Of a stretch of 5,604 nucleotides of DNA, positions 1 through 4,949 are shown one piece after another; the stretch's first letter is position 1, and every line of letters begins with the position of its first letter. The stretch is from assembly GCA_946480715.1 (NCBI GenBank), contig CAMLKK010000099.1, forward strand, positions 1 through 5,604. The letters are read 5' to 3'. This stretch comes from an uncultured Bacteriovorax sp. (GTDB lineage: Bacteria > Bdellovibrionota > Bacteriovoracia > Bacteriovoracales > Bacteriovoracaceae). Below the pieces are notes generated by a model. The model saw nothing but the letters and a program-made list of their open reading frames with translations. It was not told the origin of the DNA and did no database searches. Made by a program: the position numbers and the translations under genes.

Positions 1-80
1 CCTTATCTATTGTTCTCAATATTGGCCTTTGAAGCAACGACAAACTCAACTTCTTTTGTGACAAAATGCTCACTTGAAGA

Positions 81-100
81 TATGCTCAATTATGCTCGAT
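81..100 (+). repeat. Short imperfect tandem duplication at the ruvX start
   Basis: Two adjacent 10-base units, tatgctcaat and tatgctcgat, differ at one base. Each carries an ATG (82 and 92), but only the second is in the ruvX frame. The first lies in a frame that stays open from the window start to a TAA at 130-132. This may be chance or a small local duplication. Confidence 0.5.
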
Positions 101-550
101 TATTCGCACTATCCTCGTTTTACGCAGTTTAAAGGCCAGACGCTCTTAGGAATCGACTTTGGATCTAAAGTTATTGGGACTGCGCTCTTTACTCCAGGAC
201 GAGATCCCTATCCCTTAATGGCCGAAAAAATTATTGTTAAAAGTCCCTCGTCATTTTTTGCCGCACTTTCAGACCTGATCAAAAATGAAGACGTTAAAAT
301 TATCGTTTATGGGGTTCCTTTCTTGCTGGATGGGAAAGAGACAGAGAACACACAGAAAATTCGGAGTTTAGGTTTGGAGCTTAAGAGACTTCACCCTGAC
401 CTTCAATTTTTTGAGCAAGATGAAACATTAACGACTAAGGCTGCAGAAGAAAAAATGAAAAATTCTCCCCAATTCAATTTCAAAATAGATGTAACGCAGA
501 TTGATTGTGTTTCAGCGACTATCATTCTGGAAGATTTTATTCGCGGATGA
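92..550 (+). CDS. ruvX: RuvX/YqgF family RNase H-fold nuclease (putative pre-16S rRNA / Holliday junction nuclease)
   Basis: Cytoplasmic RNase H-fold nuclease of the YqgF/RuvX family, known for 16S rRNA 5'-end maturation and proposed as a Holliday-junction resolvase. From ATG 92 it has 152 residues, slightly above the usual ~140-150. The family landmarks appear in order: the first acidic strand LLGIDFGSKVIG (Asp22), the strand and loop IIVYGVPFLLDG (about 70-81), the QDETLTT motif (about 109-115) matching the usual DERLTT, and a C-terminal helix IDCVSATIILEDF with Asp138. All three expected acidic catalytic positions are therefore present. An in-frame TTG at 74 would add six residues but has no Shine-Dalgarno before it. 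ATG 92 has a modest GAAGA at 76-80, so I prefer it. The gene precedes mltG, a neighbourhood also known from Bacillus subtilis (yrrK and yrrL). Family assignment is secure; the exact start is not. Confidence 0.93.
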   Translation: MLDYSHYPRFTQFKGQTLLGIDFGSKVIGTALFTPGRDPYPLMAEKIIVKSPSSFFAALSDLIKNEDVKIIVYGVPFLLDGKETENTQKIRSLGLELKRLHPDLQFFEQDETLTTKAAEEKMKNSPQFNFKIDVTQIDCVSATIILEDFIRG

Positions 551-551
551 C

Positions 552-632
552 ATGGTTGAGCATTTAACACGGTCATCATTCTCTTTCCGCCTTGAAAAAA
601 CTCCAATGTCATTTAAGCTAAATTCATTATGA
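552..632 (+). CDS. Possible 26-codon leader ORF overlapping the mltG start (ATGA)
   Basis: A short ORF begins at ATG 552, one base after the ruvX stop, and ends at TGA 630-632. Its TGA overlaps the mltG ATG in an ATGA junction. The predicted peptide begins MVEHLTRSS and ends FKLNSL, is basic, and matches nothing I recognise. It has no convincing ribosome binding site of its own, although terminating ruvX ribosomes could reinitiate there. The reason to list it is that mltG also lacks a recognisable Shine-Dalgarno, so coupled translation across this segment would explain how mltG is translated. Coding status is unproven and chance is a serious alternative. Confidence 0.2.
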   Translation: MVEHLTRSSFSFRLEKTPMSFKLNSL

Positions 633-1681
633 AAAAAAACCATTACTTATTTCTAGTTGGCGCTCCTCTATTTGCACTTTTGTTAGTAGGGATCAAAGTT
701 TATTACTCAGCATACATGTGGAGATATCAAGGCCCTGATGTGATCTTTTCCATTCGTCCGAACGAAAACTTCGCCTCAATCAACTCTCGCTTACAAAAAT
801 CTCAGCTGATTTCTTCTGCAAGATTGTTTCATCGCTATTCTCAATTTAAAGGAGTGATGAATAAATTTCGTGCCGGACGCTATCAAATCAAGACAAATTC
901 GAATCTCATTGATGTTTACAACACCTTTATTAATGAAAAGAGTCTGAGCGCGCTTTTTACTGTTCCTGAAGGTAAAAACCTTTATGAAATTGGAAAAATG
1001 CTGGAAGAAAGAGAGATCACTTCTTACAGTGAATTCGTAGCACTTGCAAAAGACCCAGTGTTTGTTTCTTCACTTGGAATTAAAGGCGACACTGTCGAAG
1101 GGTATCTCTATCCTGAAACCTACGACTTCATTCCTGATTTACCAGCAGAGCAAGTCATTAAGGCAATGGTTAACCAATTTAAGAAAAAAACGGCCAGTAT
1201 TGATTTCAATAATCAAAAATTCGGTCCGCATCGATTAACTAAAGAAGAGATCATTACTCTTGCTTCAGTTGTTGAAAAAGAAACTGGTGATAAAAGTGAA
1301 CGACCAATTATCGCTGGAGTTTTTCATAATCGCTTAAGAAAAAAAATGAGACTTCAATCAGACCCCACAACGATTTATGGAATGTATGAGCGCTATACAG
1401 GAAACATTAAACGTTCCGATCTTCTTAACCCTACACCGTACAATACTTATACCATCAAAGCACTTCCAATTGGTCCGATCAGTAATCCTGGTATTGAATC
1501 CATCAAAGCTGTGTTAACGCCCGCTGAGCATGAATTTCTGTATTTTGTCAGTCAAAACGATGGCACTCACATTTTTTCTGTGGACTATGAGAATCATCAA
1601 AATGCTGTAAACAAATGGCAGAAGACGGCAAAGAATCGTGAGGGCAGAAGCTGGCGCAACAAAACAGCGCCAGCTCAATAA
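629..1681 (+). CDS. mltG: Endolytic murein transglycosylase MltG (YceG-like)
   Basis: Inner-membrane-anchored lytic transglycosylase that cuts nascent peptidoglycan glycan strands and limits their length. At 350 residues it is of normal family size. An N-terminal membrane anchor spans about residues 6-26 and is followed by a LysM-like YceG region (about 38-105). The catalytic domain shows the family hallmarks: EGYLYPETYDF (157-167), LASVVEKETG (211-220), RPIIAGVFHNRL (225-236), LQSDPTTIYG (242-251), NTYTIKALPIGPISNPG (272-288) and LYFVSQNDGTHIFS (304-317). E216 of VVEKET corresponds to the essential glutamate E218 of E. coli MltG. The C-terminal tail is basic. It lies 78 bases after ruvX with no clear ribosome binding site; the stretch before ATG 629 is AT-rich. 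Identification is very secure. Confidence 0.97.
   Translation: MKKNHYLFLVGAPLFALLLVGIKVYYSAYMWRYQGPDVIFSIRPNENFASINSRLQKSQLISSARLFHRYSQFKGVMNKFRAGRYQIKTNSNLIDVYNTFINEKSLSALFTVPEGKNLYEIGKMLEEREITSYSEFVALAKDPVFVSSLGIKGDTVEGYLYPETYDFIPDLPAEQVIKAMVNQFKKKTASIDFNNQKFGPHRLTKEEIITLASVVEKETGDKSERPIIAGVFHNRLRKKMRLQSDPTTIYGMYERYTGNIKRSDLLNPTPYNTYTIKALPIGPISNPGIESIKAVLTPAEHEFLYFVSQNDGTHIFSVDYENHQNAVNKWQKTAKNREGRSWRNKTAPAQ
1649..1675. terminator. Strong hairpin at the mltG 3' end, possible terminator between convergent genes
   Basis: A perfect 9-bp inverted repeat, AGCTGGCGC (1649-1657) and GCGCCAGCT (1667-1675), encloses a 9-base loop. It lies within the last codons of mltG, just before the TAA at 1679-1681. 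On the plus strand it is followed by CAATAAGACTTTTAC, and on the minus strand by TCTGCCC. Neither side has a proper U-tract, so it is at best a weak intrinsic terminator. It may instead protect the 3' end of the mRNA or block read-through where mltG meets the minus-strand gene. Confidence 0.4.
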
Positions 1682-1686
1682 GACTT

Positions 1687-1971
1687 TTACTGAAGATCTT
1701 TTAAAGTACGACGAGCGTAATCGCGAACAAGCATATCTTTGTCTTCAGACAAACGCTTGAGCGTTTCAATTGGTGTCAGTGGATTTTTAGCAACTTCATG
1801 TCTCACAGTAATCGAAACGTGACGAGTAAGAATATCTAAAATACGTGGAGTAACGTTTTTAGATTTTGCTAATTCAAGCGCTACGCCAGGTTTGTCTTCT
1901 TTCAAAAACTGGAACATTTTTTCTTCATCACGACATTCACGAACAAGGGCCAGATACTCTTCTGCAAACAT
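1687..1971 (-). CDS. Small LRV/HEAT-like alpha-helical repeat protein
   Basis: A 94-residue protein with no signal peptide or membrane segment, probably cytoplasmic. After a helical N-terminus (about 1-28), it contains a repeat of 26 residues. One unit begins VALELAKSKNVTPRIL at 30, the second begins VRHEVAKNPLTPIETL at 56, and a partial third begins VRDYARRTL at 82. The pattern VRxxVAxNPxTPxxxLxxLxxD is typical of the leucine-rich repeat variant (LRV) family, a right-handed solenoid of alternating alpha and 3-10 helices. Such repeats usually bind other macromolecules. The cysteine cluster seen in the Azotobacter LRV protein is absent; only Cys13 is present. ATG 1971 is supported by GGAG (1978-1981) at a 6-base spacing. 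It is convergent with mltG (5-base gap) and divergent from the dksA-like gene. The repeat class is fairly clear, but the specific role is unknown. Confidence 0.8.
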   Translation of the reverse strand: MFAEEYLALVRECRDEEKMFQFLKEDKPGVALELAKSKNVTPRILDILTRHVSITVRHEVAKNPLTPIETLKRLSEDKDMLVRDYARRTLKDLQ

Positions 1972-2000
1972 TTTTCACTCCGCTCTATTAGATTTCCCCA

Positions 2001-2029
2001 ATATTAATGACTGAGTGAAAAGTTGTAAA
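2001..2029 (-). promoter_or_regulatory. Candidate sigma70-type promoter for the LRV-repeat gene
   Basis: Read on the minus strand, TTTACA (2029-2024) and TAATAT (2006-2001) are separated by 17 bases. They match the consensus at five of six and four of six positions. Transcription would start near 1994, leaving a leader of about 23 bases that contains the GGAG ribosome binding site. Confidence 0.45.
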
Positions 2030-2032
2030 CTT

Positions 2033-2064
2033 TTTTGACAATGACACTCGAGCTGCTGTCAAAA
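2033..2064. repeat. Perfect 8-bp inverted repeat (operator-like) in the divergent intergenic region
   Basis: TTTTGACA (2033-2040) and TGTCAAAA (2057-2064) form a perfect inverted repeat with 16 bases between the arms. The arm centres are about 24 bp apart. It lies just upstream of the candidate -35 of the LRV gene, between the two divergent promoters. Additional TGACA/TGTCA-type words occur at 2042-2047 and 2106-2111. There is no U-tract, so an operator for a dimeric regulator is more plausible than a terminator. No regulator can be named. Confidence 0.4.
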
Positions 2065-2102
2065 TCTCAGCCAGAGATGAAAGGTAATGGTAGTTTTTTC
2101 CC

Positions 2103-2132
2103 TTGTGTCAATTTAAAATTACAGTGTAGAAT
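2103..2132 (+). promoter_or_regulatory. Candidate promoter for the dksA-like gene
   Basis: TTGTGT (2103-2108) and TAGAAT (2127-2132, five of six consensus positions) are separated by 18 bases, which puts the start near 2140 and gives a leader of about 70 bases. TATAAG at 2135-2140 is an alternative -10 but has a poor -35. The -35 box overlaps a TGTCAA word (2106-2111) that matches the arm of the upstream inverted repeat. The predicted leader can form a small CACGC/GCGTG hairpin (2148-2152 with 2165-2169). Confidence 0.35.
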
Positions 2133-2199
2133 AGTATAAGTTTGCTTCACGCTCGGTTATTTAGGCGTGGAATTCGCTCTCATTGACTGAAGTATTTTT

Positions 2200-2203
2200 G
2201 GAG
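2200..2203 (+). promoter_or_regulatory. Ribosome binding site that decides the dksA-like start
   Basis: GGAG lies six bases before ATG 2210, an ideal Shine-Dalgarno placement. This makes ATG 2210 the start rather than the in-frame TTG at 2183, which has nothing comparable upstream and would add nine residues absent from the family pattern. Confidence 0.75.
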
Positions 2204-2209
2204 AATCTT

Positions 2210-2566
2210 ATGGAAAAGTTTAAAACCCTCCTCCTTCAAGCCAAGATGAAAATCATGAACGGGGGTATTCTGCGTTCAATTGATGACTTAACTGTCTCAT
2301 CAGACGATTTATCAGACGAAGCTGATTTGGCGACTTCTGTAATCAACCAACAAGTTACATTTAATATGCGCCAGAGAGAGCTTTCAAAGTTGAAGGCAAT
2401 CGATGAGGCCCTTTATAGAATTGAACAAGGGACTTACGGGCATTGTGAAGAGTGTGATGAATCAATCGGTGAAAAAAGATTGGAGAACCAACCTTGGACT
2501 ACTCTTTGTATCACTCACGCTGAAGAACAAGAACGCGAAAATCAAAAATTTATCAAAGCCGTTTAA
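2210..2566 (+). CDS. DksA/TraR-family zinc-finger transcriptional regulator
   Basis: A 118-residue DksA/TraR-type protein. Family members bind the RNA polymerase secondary channel, and E. coli DksA acts with ppGpp on promoter activity. An N-terminal coiled coil (about 1-72) carries the tip sequence DEADLATS, where D39 and A41 match the DxA tip motif essential in E. coli DksA. Next come the conserved segment RQRELSKLKAIDEALYRIEQG and a zinc finger with C79, C82, C100 and H103, with the canonical C-x2-C-x17-C-x2 spacing. The fourth ligand position is His (CITH) instead of Cys. It is shorter than E. coli DksA (151), lacking most of its N-terminal extension, so it is nearer to the short DksA-like/TraR-C4 group. 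It has its own promoter candidate and terminator and appears monocistronic. The family is secure, but whether it is the main DksA of the cell cannot be told. Confidence 0.92.
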   Translation: MEKFKTLLLQAKMKIMNGGILRSIDDLTVSSDDLSDEADLATSVINQQVTFNMRQRELSKLKAIDEALYRIEQGTYGHCEECDESIGEKRLENQPWTTLCITHAEEQERENQKFIKAV

Positions 2567-2585
2567 TCAACGGCTTTCTTTTTTT
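2555..2585 (+). terminator. Intrinsic terminator overlapping the dksA-like stop codon
   Basis: A perfect 9-bp stem, AAAGCCGTT (2555-2563) with AACGGCTTT (2569-2577), has a 5-base loop that contains the TAA stop. It is followed by C and seven T residues (2579-2585). This is a textbook rho-independent terminator fused to the end of the coding sequence, and it separates this gene from the downstream operon. Confidence 0.92.
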
Positions 2586-2603
2586 ACACTCACTTTCCCT
2601 TCC

Positions 2604-2631
2604 TTGACTTTTTTCCCACAAATGTAAAAAT
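2604..2631 (+). promoter_or_regulatory. Candidate promoter of the three-gene operon, placed for a leaderless or near-leaderless mRNA
   Basis: TTGACT (2604-2609, five of six) is followed after 16 bases by AAAAAT (2626-2631, four of six), preceded by a TG as in extended -10 promoters. The expected start would be about 2637-2639, essentially at the ATG of the first gene. The only Shine-Dalgarno-like word, AGGA at 2634-2637, is one base from the ATG and too close to work normally. Confidence 0.35.
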
Positions 2632-2638
2632 TTAGGAC

Positions 2639-4069
2639 ATGAAAAAATTAATTCTGTCCCTACTGCTTATTTTAAGTTGTTCATCTGTATTTTCTTCCGT
2701 TGATCTTAAAAAATATCGACAACAATTCGAAAAACTAGAAAGTCTGCAATCAGACTTAATGGCCCGCAGACGCTTCACTTTAGCCGATAAACAACTCAAG
2801 CGTTCGATGACCTACAAAGTCCTCTTGAAAGACCAAAACGGCGAAGAATGGTTATTTAAGACAGGTATGGGATCATCTATGGATGGAGCCGTATCTATTT
2901 ACCGTGTCGGACTCTACCTCGGAATTGATAGTCCGGAAATTCACTATGCAACCTTGAACCTTAATGGTGAATGGCTCACCGGCTCTCTTCAGCGTTTAGT
3001 GCCTACAAAGTCCGAATACATTTCTTTGCAGAATCTAAGTCCTAAAGCGCACCAATACATGGCCCAACAGCATGCTCTTTCCTATTTGATGACAAATCAT
3101 CATGTTCACCCCAAGCAGTTTATTTTTCCCAGTGACACCGAAAATTTCACCGAAATTCTGAGAATTGATAATTCTATCAATTGGTTTCTCCTAGGGCATG
3201 ACACTTTAACGACGGATTACAATTCTCCGATGGCCACTCATATCGCTGACGCCGGATACTTCCATTTCTGGAATGATTACCTCGCCTACGACATCTACTT
3301 AAAAGGCCTGGAAAAAGGTATCGCCTTTACTGATAATGCCGAAGTTGCAAAACGATCTTTAATCAGAAGAAAACTGACTCTGGATATTCAATCGCTCTAC
3401 TCTATGGCGCTTTTCTATAATCAAATGCCTGAGGATCTATTTAAAAAAATTCTTCAACCAAATGTTGATAATAAATTTATGTATTCAAGTAACAATTTTG
3501 CTTCAATCGCGTGGTACTCCACTGCTGAATACATGCTGCAAAGTCATCCTAAAGACTTCATTCCAAAAATGTTAAAACGCAAAAAACAAGCACCAAAAGA
3601 ATTTAAAAAATTTTACGAATATATCGAGGCGACAAAAGAAGAGAAAATAAAATTGAAAGACGACATTTCTAAAGCGTTCGATGAGAATATGGCGTTTTTA
3701 TCGAAGAAAATTCAGAACACTGAATTGAAACTCTCTCAAATGAGCGTACCAGGGGAATCACAGGCCCAAATTAATCCGGATATATCAATAAAACATTATG
3801 TGAGCATCGTTCCCCTTCTGGCGTTAGGTGGTGTGCCTACGCCAATGGAGAGATTGAGAATCATCAACAATGTTTTAACTTCTTTAAAAAAACATCATAA
3901 CGATGCTTCAACTGAAAGTGAAAAAAATCGCATGCAATATGCAATCGATAATGTTGAGAAACTAAAAACAATTTCCGAAAAAGAAGCTAATCGTGCAAGT
4001 ATGGTTAAATATATAATTGATTACCATAACATCTTCGAGAAAGATGGACTTGAGGCTTCTCAGAAATGA
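2639..4069 (+). CDS. Exported protein with a degenerate HipA/PI3-4K/Fam20-like kinase fold (putative)
   Basis: A 476-residue protein I do not recognise as a named family. An N-terminal Sec signal (residues 1 to about 19) contains ILSC with Cys14, a near-lipobox, so it may be a lipoprotein or a soluble periplasmic protein. Residues 58-182 read like an atypical kinase core. There is a strand pair YKVLLKDQNGEEWLFK with K74 as candidate ATP-binding lysine, a helix AVSIYRVGLYLGI, a TGSLQRLVP segment (114-122), then SYLMTNHHVHPKQF (148-161) and RIDNSINWF (175-183). The last two align with the Fam20/HipA pattern DxLxxNxDRHxxN plus the IDxG metal site. D177 is kept, but the catalytic Asp is His155 and the metal Asn is Gln160. 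The C-terminal part (about 305-470) is charged and helical. It starts an operon, overlapping the next gene by four bases. Sec export is fairly sure; the kinase fold is inference. Confidence 0.85.
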   Translation: MKKLILSLLLILSCSSVFSSVDLKKYRQQFEKLESLQSDLMARRRFTLADKQLKRSMTYKVLLKDQNGEEWLFKTGMGSSMDGAVSIYRVGLYLGIDSPEIHYATLNLNGEWLTGSLQRLVPTKSEYISLQNLSPKAHQYMAQQHALSYLMTNHHVHPKQFIFPSDTENFTEILRIDNSINWFLLGHDTLTTDYNSPMATHIADAGYFHFWNDYLAYDIYLKGLEKGIAFTDNAEVAKRSLIRRKLTLDIQSLYSMALFYNQMPEDLFKKILQPNVDNKFMYSSNNFASIAWYSTAEYMLQSHPKDFIPKMLKRKKQAPKEFKKFYEYIEATKEEKIKLKDDISKAFDENMAFLSKKIQNTELKLSQMSVPGESQAQINPDISIKHYVSIVPLLALGGVPTPMERLRIINNVLTSLKKHHNDASTESEKNRMQYAIDNVEKLKTISEKEANRASMVKYIIDYHNIFEKDGLEASQK

Positions 4070-4947
4070 ACGATTTAAATATTATCATCCTTGTTATTAT
4101 TTCCTGTATAATCACCGCGCTATCTCGAATTGTTTTAAAAAAAGGTTTAAGCCAGTCCAATGCAATTACCGGAATGGTATATTCACTTTTTTTTGGTTGG
4201 TTGGTTCTTACAGTTTTTTTCTTCAGTGACATCAATGAACAAAGATATTCCACTGAGGGTTTACTCTTTTTTGCGGCCGTCGGAGTTATTGCTCCTCCGT
4301 TTGTCCGTTATATGACTTATATAGGGGTTGAAAAGTTAGGTGCTGCCAGATCTGATACTATTCGCTCGCTAACGCCGTTATTTGCTGTTGTCTTCGCCTT
4401 TATTTTTTTTAACGAACAATTCAGTCAATATTCCCTAATTGCTGCCGCTTTAATTGTTTTGGGGGCGTGGTTCTTGGGCCGCGATGCTCATCATAGTAAC
4501 GGCGATAAAGTTTTTAAATTTTCAGATTTGCTTTATCCATTTGTTGCGGCCGTGGTTGCAGGTCTCGTCTCAAATTTAAGAAAGATAGGAATGAATTTAG
4601 ATATTACGTCGCTTGCGGCTGCAACAACAGCTGCAACGTCGGCCATATTTGTGTTCTCACTTTTTCTCATCTATAAAGAAAATTACAAACGAATTATCAT
4701 CAATCGCGATTCGATACGCTACCTGCTTTTAGCTGGCGGTATGGTGGGTATTACAGATATCATTGACCTTATCGCGCTTAAGAAATCAAAAGTATCTATA
4801 GTTGCACCATTACTGGCAACAACTCCTCTTTTTGTCATTTTCTTCTCATGGATCTTTTTAAGACAAGTTGAAAAGATAACGCGAAATCTTTTAATTGGGG
4901 CCATCCTCATTTTTGGCGGAGTCGTTATCATTGCTTTGAGGGCATAA
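4066..4947 (+). CDS. EamA/DMT-superfamily membrane transporter, 10 TM
   Basis: A 293-residue inner-membrane protein of the drug/metabolite transporter (DMT) superfamily, typical in length and built of two EamA repeats. Hydrophobic segments lie at about residues 4-24, 33-53, 66-87, 94-115, 121-138, 155-171, 180-203, 219-238, 243-265 and 275-291. The fourth segment, DTIRSLTPLFAVVFAFIFFNEQ, shows the signature EamA pattern of a small-residue helix, a central Pro and a terminal Glu. PLLATTPLFVIFFSWIFL is its equivalent in the second repeat, where the terminal Glu is not conserved. Its ATG overlaps the upstream TGA (ATGA), with GAGG at 4052-4055, so translation is coupled to the kinase-like gene. 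Family members export amino acids, nucleotides or metabolites, or import sugars. The substrate cannot be read from the sequence, though the operon suggests a link to the SelD-like enzyme. Confidence 0.92.
   Translation: MNDLNIIILVIISCIITALSRIVLKKGLSQSNAITGMVYSLFFGWLVLTVFFFSDINEQRYSTEGLLFFAAVGVIAPPFVRYMTYIGVEKLGAARSDTIRSLTPLFAVVFAFIFFNEQFSQYSLIAAALIVLGAWFLGRDAHHSNGDKVFKFSDLLYPFVAAVVAGLVSNLRKIGMNLDITSLAAATTAATSAIFVFSLFLIYKENYKRIIINRDSIRYLLLAGGMVGITDIIDLIALKKSKVSIVAPLLATTPLFVIFFSWIFLRQVEKITRNLLIGAILIFGGVVIIALRA
4938..4942 (+). promoter_or_regulatory. Strong ribosome binding site for the SelD-like gene inside the transporter 3' end
   Basis: GAGGG lies seven bases before ATG 4950 and within the last codons of the transporter gene. 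It fixes the start of the third operon gene and supports it as a genuine coding sequence. Confidence 0.7.
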
Positions 4948-4949
4948 AC

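Noticed and set aside
3..89. Short minus-strand frame (TTG at 89 to TAA at 3) with a plausible-looking amino-acid composition
   Set aside because: It follows directly after an in-frame stop, has no ribosome binding site and would be only 28 residues long.
74..91. TTG 74 as ruvX start
   Set aside because: There is no Shine-Dalgarno before it, and ATG 92 with GAAGA upstream already includes the complete first family motif.
1..132. Open plus-strand frame from the window edge to TAA 130-132, possibly the C-terminus of an upstream gene
   Set aside because: It would overlap ruvX by about 40 bases, shows no recognisable motif and is too short to judge. It could be real, but I cannot support it.
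403..612. Minus-strand open frame of 69 codons opposite the ruvX 3' end
   Set aside because: It lies antisense to a clearly coding family gene, has no ribosome binding site and no protein-like pattern.
2035..2040. Perfect TTGACA as a plus-strand -35 box
   Set aside because: No acceptable -10 lies 15-19 bases downstream. The word is better explained as an arm of the 2033-2064 inverted repeat.
2183..2209. TTG 2183 as start of the dksA-like gene
   Set aside because: GGAG at 2200-2203 is ideally placed for ATG 2210, and the nine extra residues would translate the ribosome binding site itself.
4005..4253. Open frames of 70-82 codons on both strands across the kinase-like/transporter junction
   Set aside because: They overlap two genes joined by a clear ATGA junction in other frames and have no initiation signals or motifs.
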